From Spirochaetaceae bacterium (GTDB taxonomy: Bacteria > Spirochaetota > Spirochaetia > DSM-27196 > SLAA01), in assembly GCA_003556605.1 (NCBI GenBank), contig PWQX01000107.1, forward strand, positions 1-41,667: a stretch of DNA of 41,667 nt. Reading direction: 5' to 3'. Made by a program: the position numbers and the translations under genes. The notes beneath the pieces were generated by a model. It was not told the DNA's origin. It made no database searches and saw only the letters and a program-made list of their open reading frames with translations. Below are positions 25,122 through 32,978 of this stretch, one piece after another (within the stretch, counting starts at the first letter, position 1; each line of letters opens with the position of its first letter).

Positions 25122-26648
25122 TTACCCAACCCACACCGGGCTCGACCATGCCAGCTGATTGTTGTGTTGACGAACGCGAACGTAGTACCAGTCTGAAGAC
25201 CCCTGGCTTTGGACGATGTCTTCCCACTCGAGATGGGCCTCGTATTCTTCCGGCAACACAAGCCGGTGGATGATGAAACTCTCGGACGTGAACACGTTCG
25301 TGAACGTCACTTCGTTGTCATGGACAAGATCGTCGAGTGGTACCTTACGCACAACCCTGTGTGGCTCAGTGACCTCGACAGCGAGCCGGGCATTCGGTTC
25401 TGCTTCCATCGAAAGGACCACGGATTTGGTGGGGTCCTGCAAATAAGCATCCTGCCGCGAGGTAAACGAAGTAAGCCGAATCTCTCGATCGGAGCGTTGA
25501 TGTACTCTGTCCCGGAGAGTCTCCTCGTAGGGACCCGCTTGGAAACAGGGAGAAACCTTCGTAAATCTACCGTTTTCGATTCGGATCGTCATATCCCACA
25601 AGCAGGTCCGCGCCAAGTCAAGGGCGGCCCAGGGCCCCCATCCGTACTGGATACGGCACTTCGATTCCCGCGGTAGGGTTCCGCGTTCGCCTGCCGTGTC
25701 TTCGGGAAAGTGCCGCCGAATGACTCTTCCATTCTTGATGAGCTCCACCATGTGTATTGCGTCTTCAGCGACTACCGCTACTTCAGCTCGGCGGCCCTCA
25801 GCTCCCGGGATTTCGGATCCCATGGGCTCACCGTTCATGAGAAACTCAAGTCGGACACGGTCTCCGGTAACGGCGTAAGTTCTACGCTTCCGAATAGCGT
25901 CAAAAATCGCCGCACGGGATAGATCCTCTGCCCAGACACCGGCAACTCCCTCGCCATAAGCTCCTGGATACCCGAAGTGGTCATCGGTCGAGGCAACAAA
26001 TCCGAAACGCAAACCGTTCTTCAACTGGTACTCAACCGTGTTGGATTGAGACCGGCCCCCGTTGCTGTGGAGAATCATAGGGTATGGCGCTCTGTCTGAT
26101 TCTGTACACCCGTGCTCTGAGAAAATCTCGACGACAGGCGCAACACCGGGATCAAACACCGACCAGTTCGCACCTCGCCAGCCCTGCTTGTACGCCACAT
26201 GATGCGGGATCGCAAATGCATGTTTATCTTTGGCAAACGCGAAGAGCTCTTTCGGATTGTCCGGCAGATAGAGGTCCGGCTGGTGCTCCGGGAAGATGAG
26301 ACAGAAGTCCCCATAGGTGCTGGAATGCCATTCGTACCCGAGCAAACTAACAAAGCTCGTAGTGTTGGCTTCCTCGATGAGCTTTCGGGTCTTCGGCCAG
26401 TGGTCAGTGTGCACCTTGAAGCCCTCTACCCACTTCATATGGCGGTTGCCGGGCATCTCCGGCATGTCATGCCAGGACGCATGCCCGGTGAAGGCGAAAA
26501 AGTCGAGATGCTCCCGAGCGACGTCGATAGAGCGCTCAAGCGATCCTTTCGCGTACCCGACTGCGTTGTGGTTGTGGATATCACCCCAATACAGGTTGTA
26601 ATCGTTCAACAGTCTGCTCTTGCCCTCCGATGCCGCTCTCTCAGCCAT
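25122..26648 (-). CDS. PHP-type metal-dependent hydrolase (DUF3604-like)
   Basis: The 508-residue protein opens with YWGDIHNHNAVGYAKGS, the metal-binding start of PHP/DUF3604-type hydrolases. Further metal-site candidates are TGHASWHD, GYEWHS, IPHHVAYKQ, EIFSEHG and STDDHFGYPG. The last third is a beta-rich region with no catalytic motif, perhaps substrate- or oligomer-related. The family is usually assigned to phosphoester or carboxy-ester cleavage, but few members have been tested. There is no signal peptide, so it is cytoplasmic. Its ATG is two bases after the sulfatase stop, making the two tightly coupled; it may act just after, or on the same compound as, the sulfatase. Confidence 0.8.
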   Translation of the reverse strand: MAERAASEGKSRLLNDYNLYWGDIHNHNAVGYAKGSLERSIDVAREHLDFFAFTGHASWHDMPEMPGNRHMKWVEGFKVHTDHWPKTRKLIEEANTTSFVSLLGYEWHSSTYGDFCLIFPEHQPDLYLPDNPKELFAFAKDKHAFAIPHHVAYKQGWRGANWSVFDPGVAPVVEIFSEHGCTESDRAPYPMILHSNGGRSQSNTVEYQLKNGLRFGFVASTDDHFGYPGAYGEGVAGVWAEDLSRAAIFDAIRKRRTYAVTGDRVRLEFLMNGEPMGSEIPGAEGRRAEVAVVAEDAIHMVELIKNGRVIRRHFPEDTAGERGTLPRESKCRIQYGWGPWAALDLARTCLWDMTIRIENGRFTKVSPCFQAGPYEETLRDRVHQRSDREIRLTSFTSRQDAYLQDPTKSVVLSMEAEPNARLAVEVTEPHRVVRKVPLDDLVHDNEVTFTNVFTSESFIIHRLVLPEEYEAHLEWEDIVQSQGSSDWYYVRVRQHNNQLAWSSPVWVG

Positions 26649-26650
26649 AT

Positions 26651-28117
26651 CTATCTCTCCGCCGTCTGAAGTCCCGGGAAACCGCCTTCGGCAGCTGTTT
26701 TCCGGGCCTGCCCAAGAGCTTGGTCACGCCCCGGGTCGCTTGCATGCACTCCGCCGCCGAATCGTCTGATTCTACTATGCGAGAGTGTATGGCGCGCCAA
26801 TTTGTCCGTCAGTTCGTATCTCAATTCCTTGAATTGGTCGTCTGCGAAATGATTAACCACCTCAAGCGGTTCTTCCTGCATATCGTAGAGCTCGCCGTCG
26901 CCGTCATCACACACGACCAGCTTGTATCGGTCGTTGCATACCATAGCCCGGCCCAGCAATTCACTGTACGCTTCCGTTCGCCCGTTTAGCCCCGGTTCGA
27001 CGAGAAGATCGCAGATGTCCCATCCCTGCAGATGGTCGGAGGCCTGGATTCCTGCAACGGCCAAAAACGTGCGGTGTAGATCAATCCAGTCCACAAAGGA
27101 GCGCGCTCGTTCACCCTGGGGTACGCCCGGTGCGGAAATTATCAGAGGCACTTTCAGCGAGCTTTCGTAAAAGGTTCCCTTAAAGGGCAAACCGTGGTCA
27201 CCCAGATGATCCCCATGGTCGGAGGAAAAAACCACGAGCGTCTCCTCCCGCATGCCTCTTCGATCAAGAACGTCTAGGATTCTTCCGATCTGTTCGTCGA
27301 CAAGAGTCACTGAGGCGAGATAATACTCTCTCATCCTACGAATCTTTTCTTCGTCCATGCAGGAATAATCGCTAAGGTACAAAGGATTAGTCCGGTAGAA
27401 CGGTATTAGCTGGTGCTGATAGGCCGGCTTGTGCCGGAGCTCGCCGGCATTCCCTACCGCTTCCGGGATCGGTGCGTCGCGGTAAAGGTCCGCCAAGTCC
27501 GCCGGCGGATCGTATGGATCGTGGGGACTGTTGAAAGACACCCAGCAGAAAAAGGGCTTCGCACCGGCGCTCTCCAAGTACCGCACAGCTTGTTGGCCGA
27601 TGAACGAGTCGATGTGCAGCTCTTTCGGCAAAGGACTGCGGATCGCACCGAGCCATTCGCCGTATCCTTCAACATAGGCCGGATGCCTTCGCTCGTAACC
27701 GTTACCGGCGAGAAAGCGGGCGTGGTCGTCGAAACGGAAGAAGTGCCTCTTGTCTTCGGCGCTGATGCGGTATTCGAAGCCTTGGGGATCGTCCCACGGA
27801 TCAAAGTGCATTTTCCCGATAGCTGCGGTTTCCCACCCCGCAGACCGAAATGTATCGGCTATGGTCGGTGTTCCCGGACGTAACCAGCGGAAATTGTCGG
27901 GCACACCGTTCACGTGAGGATACTGCCCGGACATGAAGGCAGCGCGGCACGGCTGGCAGACTGGAGACGCGGACACACAGTTGTCGAATACCACACCCTC
28001 GCGCGCCAAGCGGTCGAGAGAGGGGGTGTGCATGAAATCGAGGCCGTAGCAGGGAAGCGAATCCCGTCGTTGCTGATCGCTGGTGATGAACAGAATGTTG
28101 GTTGCACGCAGACTCAT
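26651..28117 (-). CDS. Cytoplasmic cysteine-type sulfatase
   Basis: The 488-residue protein starts TNILFITSDQQRRDS, with D14 as a metal ligand. It has the sulfatase signature C54-x-P56-x-R58 (VCQPCRAAFMSGQ), in which C54 would become formylglycine. The later SSDHGDHLGDHG supplies more metal ligands. The Cys at the first position fits the anSME encoded nearby. There is no N-terminal signal peptide, so the enzyme should work in the cytoplasm and substrate must be imported, presumably by the TTT transporter upstream. The substrate is not defined; choline-sulfate-like, sugar-sulfate and phosphonate-ester activities occur in relatives. A GGAG site precedes the ATG. Confidence 0.9.
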   Translation of the reverse strand: MSLRATNILFITSDQQRRDSLPCYGLDFMHTPSLDRLAREGVVFDNCVSASPVCQPCRAAFMSGQYPHVNGVPDNFRWLRPGTPTIADTFRSAGWETAAIGKMHFDPWDDPQGFEYRISAEDKRHFFRFDDHARFLAGNGYERRHPAYVEGYGEWLGAIRSPLPKELHIDSFIGQQAVRYLESAGAKPFFCWVSFNSPHDPYDPPADLADLYRDAPIPEAVGNAGELRHKPAYQHQLIPFYRTNPLYLSDYSCMDEEKIRRMREYYLASVTLVDEQIGRILDVLDRRGMREETLVVFSSDHGDHLGDHGLPFKGTFYESSLKVPLIISAPGVPQGERARSFVDWIDLHRTFLAVAGIQASDHLQGWDICDLLVEPGLNGRTEAYSELLGRAMVCNDRYKLVVCDDGDGELYDMQEEPLEVVNHFADDQFKELRYELTDKLARHTLSHSRIRRFGGGVHASDPGRDQALGQARKTAAEGGFPGLQTAER

Positions 28118-28214
28118 GCACGCGCTCCGGTCAGCTGCGCAGTTGCGCTACAGCCAAGCGGCTCTTGATTCAACCTCTTGGTAGCCGTATTCCGATTGGC
28201 TCTCATCAGGCGGG

Positions 28215-28243
28215 AGTATAACACGCGCTGTGCTGCCCAGCAA
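28215..28243 (-). promoter_or_regulatory. Promoter of the sulfatase operon (extended -10)
   Basis: On the minus strand TTGCTG (28243-28238) and TATACT (28220-28215) are 17 bases apart, and TG one base before the -10 makes it extended. Transcription would begin near 28208, giving a leader of about 91 bases. It separates the sulfatase genes from tctCBA, although readthrough from tctA is possible because no good terminator is visible in 28221-28373. Confidence 0.55.
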
Positions 28244-28373
28244 CTTCGGCTGTCCGCACTGCGTTCAAGACCCACGTGAACATCTGTCGCCCGGTTGAAC
28301 CGATTGCGAAGCGCGGAAGCTACCAAGATCATGACCGATGCTTCAAGAAGAGGCTAACAGACGTGCCTACCGG

Positions 28374-29879
28374 CTACCGCGGCCCCGCGTTAGTGCGTCG
28401 TTTCTGTCCGACAACGGACCACACAACGAAGAAGCCGGTCAGCAGAAGAAACACCAGCGAGATAGGACGGGTCACGAACGGCAAGAACGAACCTCTTCCT
28501 ATGATCAGCGCCTGCACGAGCGACTTCTCGAGCAGCGAACCGAGAATATAGCCCATGAGAAGTGGAGCGACCGGAAAATCGAACTTCTTCATGAGGTAAC
28601 CCAGAACACCGAAAAACAGCATGACATAGACGTCAAAAATACTGCTGTTTACCGAATATGCTCCGGCGAGACATAGAACTATGACTGCCGGGAAGAGAAG
28701 TGCTCGACTCATCTGGATGACGCGTGTGAAAAGCCGGAGACCGAGCGAAGCGATGAAATAGTGGAGTACGTTGGCTACGATCAGCCCAACGAACACCGGG
28801 TAGATGATGTGCGCGGACGTTGTGAAAAGCTCCGGACCGGGCACAATTCCATGGACAAGAAACACGCCGAGGAGAATCGCCGTTATAGCATCGCCGGGGA
28901 TCCCGAGAGTAAGCAGCGGTATAAGCGCTCCGCCGACTGCGGCGTTATTCGCGGTTTCAGCCGCGAAAACGCCGTCCAGCGATCCTTCGCCGAACGTATC
29001 AGGGTCTTTTGATGCATTCTTTGCCGCACCATAAGAAACGAAGGCAGATATCGCTGAACCGCTTCCCGGAAGAGCTCCAATGCCGATGCCGATACCGGTA
29101 GAGCGGATTATCGTTCGCGCACCCGCTCTCAACTCCGCCCAGCTTACGTAGTTGTCCTCACGCCGTGTTGACACAGGCACCACCGAATCCGACCTGCCGG
29201 CAAGAGACTTCGTTTCGATGTGTACAAAGAACTCCGATACGGCAAACAGACCAATCAGCATGGGCAGGAACGGAACCCCGCCTATGAGGGGAAAGATTCC
29301 AAACGTAAACCGTGTCGCGGCCGAGACAGGCTCAATACCGATAGTATAGAAGAATATCCCCAGCAGTCCCGCGCCGATGCCCTTCAGCTTGTGCCGGCTC
29401 GATACCACCCCAATTGTTACAAGCGCAAAGAGTACGAGCGAGAACTTCTCGGTCGGCCCAAACCTGAGGGCAACTTGTGCAATCTGAGCAGCCAAGGTTA
29501 TGAGGACAATGTCGGCCACAAACTCGCCTGCCACCGATCCATAGATGGAGGCCCGAAGAGCCTTCCCCGATCTCCCCTGCAACGCAAGCGGATAGCCGTC
29601 GATTCCCGTTACCGCCGCCGCCGGTGCGCCCGGGGTATTCAACAAGATCGCCGATATCGACCCGCCGTAGGTTCCGCCCTTGTAGACTCCCATAAGCAGA
29701 CAGAGACCCGTGACCGGGTTCATGTAGAAAGTAAGCGGAAGGAGCAATGCCACAATCATCGGCACGTTCAAACCGGGGATAGCCCCGATAGTAATGCCAA
29801 TGAGCAGACCTATGACAACGACGAGAAGGTTCTCAACAGTGAAGAAAATCGGAACTGCACTGAGCCATACGTCGAACAC
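28374..29879 (-). CDS. tctA: TTT transporter large membrane subunit TctA (second system)
   Basis: The 501-residue TctA protein has the duplicated Gly/Pro signatures: GAIPGLNVPM near the start, YGGSISAILLNTPGAP around residue 70, and NNAAVGGALIPLLTLGIPGD around residue 315. It is a paralogue of the protein at 5199-6707 but clearly diverged. GTG 29879 is preceded by AGGA at a suitable distance. It follows TctB by 24 bases and completes the transporter. The sulfatase operon begins 256 bases downstream on the same strand. Confidence 0.95.
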   Translation of the reverse strand: MFDVWLSAVPIFFTVENLLVVVIGLLIGITIGAIPGLNVPMIVALLLPLTFYMNPVTGLCLLMGVYKGGTYGGSISAILLNTPGAPAAAVTGIDGYPLALQGRSGKALRASIYGSVAGEFVADIVLITLAAQIAQVALRFGPTEKFSLVLFALVTIGVVSSRHKLKGIGAGLLGIFFYTIGIEPVSAATRFTFGIFPLIGGVPFLPMLIGLFAVSEFFVHIETKSLAGRSDSVVPVSTRREDNYVSWAELRAGARTIIRSTGIGIGIGALPGSGSAISAFVSYGAAKNASKDPDTFGEGSLDGVFAAETANNAAVGGALIPLLTLGIPGDAITAILLGVFLVHGIVPGPELFTTSAHIIYPVFVGLIVANVLHYFIASLGLRLFTRVIQMSRALLFPAVIVLCLAGAYSVNSSIFDVYVMLFFGVLGYLMKKFDFPVAPLLMGYILGSLLEKSLVQALIIGRGSFLPFVTRPISLVFLLLTGFFVVWSVVGQKRRTNAGPR

Positions 29880-29903
29880 GCCGTTTTCCTGTGAGAATAC
29901 CGG

Positions 29904-30377
29904 CTAAAAGAGTAGCCCGTGGGGTAGTGGAACACGGAACGCGTGTTCGAACAGCAGCCACACCGTGAGCGGTAAACCAATTGCCCCTAAACCAATCTTG
30001 ACGACACTGCGTGCGCCGAAGACAAAAGCAAAAATCGCAAAGAATACAGCGCTGGTGAAAACAAACCCCAGTACGGAGAACAGAAAGGAATACGCAAAAA
30101 GCAGGAGTATAGCTCCGGCAGCTCGGATGCTCCCTTCACGGGTAACCGCTGCCGGAGCCTCGCGCGTCCGTGCGAATACCGCCACCGCAACCATAGCTAC
30201 GCCGGTTGCGACGAGCGCAATCGCCACCGCGAGAGGAATCAACGCCGGTGAGGTCCTCGTCTGGACGGCAGGCGTGGCTGCAACCTCGCTCGGCACCAGG
30301 AGCATTATGGCGACTCCGATGAGAATGAAGACGATACCTTCTGCCAACCGCTGCCGGTCCGGTTGTTGCTGAGCCAC
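29904..30377 (-). CDS. tctB: TTT transporter small membrane subunit TctB (second system)
   Basis: The 157-residue protein has four hydrophobic segments and ends LFEHAFRVPLPHGLLF, the usual TctB C-terminus. The start is GTG at 30377 after GGGCGGG. It sits in the standard C-B-A order with 24-base gaps on either side. The N-terminal MAQQQPDRQR stretch is polar and cytosolic. Confidence 0.88.
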   Translation of the reverse strand: MAQQQPDRQRLAEGIVFILIGVAIMLLVPSEVAATPAVQTRTSPALIPLAVAIALVATGVAMVAVAVFARTREAPAAVTREGSIRAAGAILLLFAYSFLFSVLGFVFTSAVFFAIFAFVFGARSVVKIGLGAIGLPLTVWLLFEHAFRVPLPHGLLF

Positions 30378-30401
30378 GCAGTCCCGCCCTTCGCTATAAG
30401 A

Positions 30402-31373
30402 CTAGTTCAGTCCCATTCTCTCAATAATGCCGCTGTAGCCCTCGTAGTCGTTCACCCAGATCTGATAGAACTCCTCGCCACCTCTCGGGTCAAGACTTTC
30501 ACCTACCCGGTTCATTAAGGTGTGAAAGTCTTCGTCTTCCATGACCTGCATGAAGACCTCGCGGAGTTTCCGGGTGACCTCCTCAGGCATACCCTTCGGA
30601 CCGGCGATGCCGGTAAAGGGGCTGGCTACAACATCCCATCCCATCTCGGTTGCGGTGGGAGTGTCGGGTAGCGCATCATCCCGGGCGTCGCTGAAAACCA
30701 TGATAGCGTTCAACGAACCCTCGTTCACGTGAGAAGTTATGGTGGCGACGCTCGAGGTCATGGCGATATCCACATGCCCCCCAAGCGCAGCCTCAACCGC
30801 TTCGGCGTCGTCACCTACCGGAACGTGGGAGAACTCAAGCCCGGCAGCATCGGACCAGCGCAGAAAACCAAGCTGTGGTCCTGACAGTGACACGCAGGCA
30901 TACGTCACCTCCCCGGGGTTCTCCTCTGCATACTCAACCAGCTCGCTTACGTCGCTCCAAGGTCGGTCCGGACGAGACGCAATCGCCATCGTACTGCTGC
31001 CGATCTGTCCGATAGGAGTAAAGTCAAACGTGTCATACGGTGCTCTATCAAAGACAACTGGGAAAACGTTGGTACCGGGCGTTATCGCGAGTAAAGTATA
31101 ACCGTCCGGATCAGCCTCGGCGACATACTGCCCGCCTATGACGCTCCCGCCCCCTGCTCTATTGACCACTACCATTGGCTGATCCAGGTAGTTAGAAGCT
31201 ATTGTAGCAAACATGCGGGCGTTGATGTCCGTGCGCCCACCGGCTCCCCACGGCACAACTAGTTCAATTGATTTTGTCGGATAATCTTCCGGCGGATCCG
31301 GCTCTGCCTCCCCTGCCGCCAATACCGTAGGCGCCACCATTACCGCCAGTAACAGCACCATCGTTCGCTTCAT
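30402..31373 (-). CDS. tctC: TTT transporter periplasmic binding protein TctC (second system)
   Basis: The 323-residue Bug-family binding protein has a signal peptide (MKRTMVLLLAVMVAPTVLA) followed by AGEAEPDPP. The mature start YPTKSIELVVPWGAGGRTD is canonical; the Bug family binds carboxylates using conserved water-mediated contacts. It is preceded by AAGGAGGGGG eight bases before the ATG. It is the first gene of its operon and diverges from the second enolase-superfamily gene (188 bases apart). A promoter with perfect TTGACA and a tandem repeat lie between them. The substrate is inferred to be an organic acid, perhaps sulfated. Confidence 0.95.
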   Translation of the reverse strand: MKRTMVLLLAVMVAPTVLAAGEAEPDPPEDYPTKSIELVVPWGAGGRTDINARMFATIASNYLDQPMVVVNRAGGGSVIGGQYVAEADPDGYTLLAITPGTNVFPVVFDRAPYDTFDFTPIGQIGSSTMAIASRPDRPWSDVSELVEYAEENPGEVTYACVSLSGPQLGFLRWSDAAGLEFSHVPVGDDAEAVEAALGGHVDIAMTSSVATITSHVNEGSLNAIMVFSDARDDALPDTPTATEMGWDVVASPFTGIAGPKGMPEEVTRKLREVFMQVMEDEDFHTLMNRVGESLDPRGGEEFYQIWVNDYEGYSGIIERMGLN

Positions 31374-31425
31374 GGCTTTCCCCCTCCTTCTTGCTTATGC
31401 ATACGCCGCCTCCAGGCGACCATTT

Positions 31426-31454
31426 AGCCTAACCCGGCCTATACCAGGTGTCAA
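31426..31454 (-). promoter_or_regulatory. Promoter of the second tctCBA operon
   Basis: On the minus strand a perfect TTGACA (31454-31449) and TAGGCT (31431-31426) are 17 bases apart. Transcription would start near 31419, 46 bases before the ATG. The poor -10 combined with the repeat just upstream of the -35 suggests activator dependence. Confidence 0.5.
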
Positions 31455-31461
31455 TCATGTT

Positions 31462-31480
31462 TATGGTGCACTATGGTGCA
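31462..31480. repeat. Tandem 10-base repeat in the divergent promoter region
   Basis: TATGGTGCA occurs at 31462-31470 and 31472-31480, giving a period of ten bases (one helical turn). The repeat sits eight bases upstream of the tctC -35 and about 45 bases upstream of the divergent gene's candidate -35. This is a plausible activator-binding site. One further copy of TTATGGTGCA occurs at 1597-1606, at the start of the MFS gene, and could be chance. Confidence 0.5.
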
Positions 31481-31524
31481 GGCAGAAATGACGCTCAGCG
31501 TCCCACCACTGTGACAAACCGTAG

Positions 31525-31553
31525 TTGACAAACGGCGTGCCGGTGCGTAACAA
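31525..31553 (+). promoter_or_regulatory. Weak candidate promoter of the second enolase-superfamily gene
   Basis: A perfect TTGACA (31525-31530) is followed after 17 bases by TAACAA (31548-31553), which matches the -10 consensus at only three positions. The ATG at 31562 lies eight bases after it and has no clear ribosome-binding site. Confidence 0.3.
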
Positions 31554-31561
31554 CACTACCC

Positions 31562-32704
31562 ATGAATTGTATAAGGGACATTCACGTTTTCCCACTGCGC
31601 ATCCCGATGATTCGCGGGTTTAGCTTTGCGTCCGGGAGCGCCGGTGAAGCCGGGGGCTGGGCCCCGCACGTGCTCGTGAAAATAATCGACGACGAAGGCT
31701 GCTATGGTTGGGGAGAAGCGCGGCCCGTAGCGCAATGGTCGTACGAAACGCTGGAAACGGTGACGTCAACTCTGCGCCGGTATCTCATCCCGGCCGTACT
31801 TGGCCTGGAAGTGCATGACAGACGGGGGCTGCATGAGCGAATGAATTCGTGCATTGGCCGAGGCCCCAGTACCGGCCAGCCGATTGCCAAGGCTGCGGTC
31901 GACGTCGCTCTGCACGACCTCATAGCCCGAAGGTTACAGATTCCGTTAAGGACCTTCCTCGGAGGATCAAGTGAGAAGTGTTCCGTTGATTTGAGCTACA
32001 CGCTGGCGTCCACCGATCACGACGAGTTGGAGCGTGACATCGAGGCTGGGCTCGAGAGCGGTTTCGTTCACGCAAACTTCAAGTGCGGAGTTCATGCCGA
32101 AAAGGACATCCGAACCGCCGAGACAATACGCACACGCCTCACTGATGATTCGTTCTTATGGGCGGACGCCAATCAGGGTTACAAGCTTCATCAAGCACGC
32201 CGGTGCGCGTCTGAGTTTGCGTCGATAGGTATCAGCGTACTTGAACAGCCGTTTCCAGCCGATCAGCGCGGACTGATGCGAGCTTTGCGGGCGTCAACAA
32301 GATTACCTCTGGCGATCGATGAGTCGTGCGTCAGCGTTGCGGATTATTTCGAGTACGTGTCGCAAAGCCTGGTCGACTACCTGGTGATCAAGGTCACGCG
32401 AAGCGGCGGGATTTGGCCCTCGGTTGGTCAGATCCGCGTTGCAGAGGCGGCTGGGATTCCGCTGTTGGTAAGCGGTCTTGCCGATGGGCTGCTCACGAAA
32501 CTGGCCTCGTGCCAAACCGCAGCTGCTTTCGGATTCTACGGACCCGCCGCACTGAACGGCAGCCAGTTCATCGATGAATCCATCCTCTACCCGGACAAAC
32601 CGAACATAGAAAACCGCGGCAGCGTATTGCTCGATGAGTCGGTAGGAATAGGAGTTGAGCCGGATGAGGCGGGAATAAGAGAGCTTTTGATGGCCGATCT
32701 GTGA
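31562..32704 (+). CDS. Enolase-superfamily enzyme, second (MR/MLE type)
   Basis: The 380-residue protein has metal ligands D202 (ADANQG), E228 (LEQPF) and D253 (IDES) and the base K277 (VIKVTRSGG). The usual K-x-K pair is altered: position 172 is Asn and only K174 remains (NFKCG). That keeps the MLE-type fold and the main catalytic Lys but changes the active site, so the reaction may differ from the first enolase-superfamily gene in this window. It belongs to the rightward group beside the TRAP transporter and methyltransferase-like genes. It probably processes an acid made or imported by that group. Confidence 0.85.
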   Translation: MNCIRDIHVFPLRIPMIRGFSFASGSAGEAGGWAPHVLVKIIDDEGCYGWGEARPVAQWSYETLETVTSTLRRYLIPAVLGLEVHDRRGLHERMNSCIGRGPSTGQPIAKAAVDVALHDLIARRLQIPLRTFLGGSSEKCSVDLSYTLASTDHDELERDIEAGLESGFVHANFKCGVHAEKDIRTAETIRTRLTDDSFLWADANQGYKLHQARRCASEFASIGISVLEQPFPADQRGLMRALRASTRLPLAIDESCVSVADYFEYVSQSLVDYLVIKVTRSGGIWPSVGQIRVAEAAGIPLLVSGLADGLLTKLASCQTAAAFGFYGPAALNGSQFIDESILYPDKPNIENRGSVLLDESVGIGVEPDEAGIRELLMADL

Positions 32705-32844
32705 TCGCGGCTGTTCATGACTGCGCACGCCCGGCCGGTATTCGGCTTCCCCTCACCGACGGAAACCACGCGATACCCTTCGCCATGTACGTCTGTCGGG
32801 CACGCGGTCGTAGCGAGTCGGTCGCTTGAAAACAATCCGGCTGC

Positions 32845-32872
32845 TTGACAGCGCGCTGGTGCGGAATATAGT
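32845..32872 (+). promoter_or_regulatory. Strong promoter before the first URO-D-fold gene
   Basis: A perfect TTGACA (32845-32850) and TATAGT (32867-32872, five of six) are 16 bases apart. Transcription would start near 32879, leaving a leader of about 100 bases that contains a long-range stem. Confidence 0.6.
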
Positions 32873-32910
32873 ATCGTTACTTATCGAAAGTCAGTACGAA
32901 ACGCAACCAT

Positions 32911-32959
32911 GTCGCAACGCCATCTGCGTGATACTGCTCTTGCGCGACGACGTTGCGAC
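32911..32959 (+). other. Long-range stem in the leader of the URO-D-fold gene
   Basis: GTCGCAACG (32911-32919) is perfectly complementary to CGTTGCGAC (32951-32959) around a 31-base loop. The stem ends six bases before the AGGTGG ribosome-binding site at 32965-32970. It could affect translation; no known riboswitch class is recognised. Confidence 0.4.
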
Positions 32960-32978
32960 GCACTAGGTGGTGGCAAGT

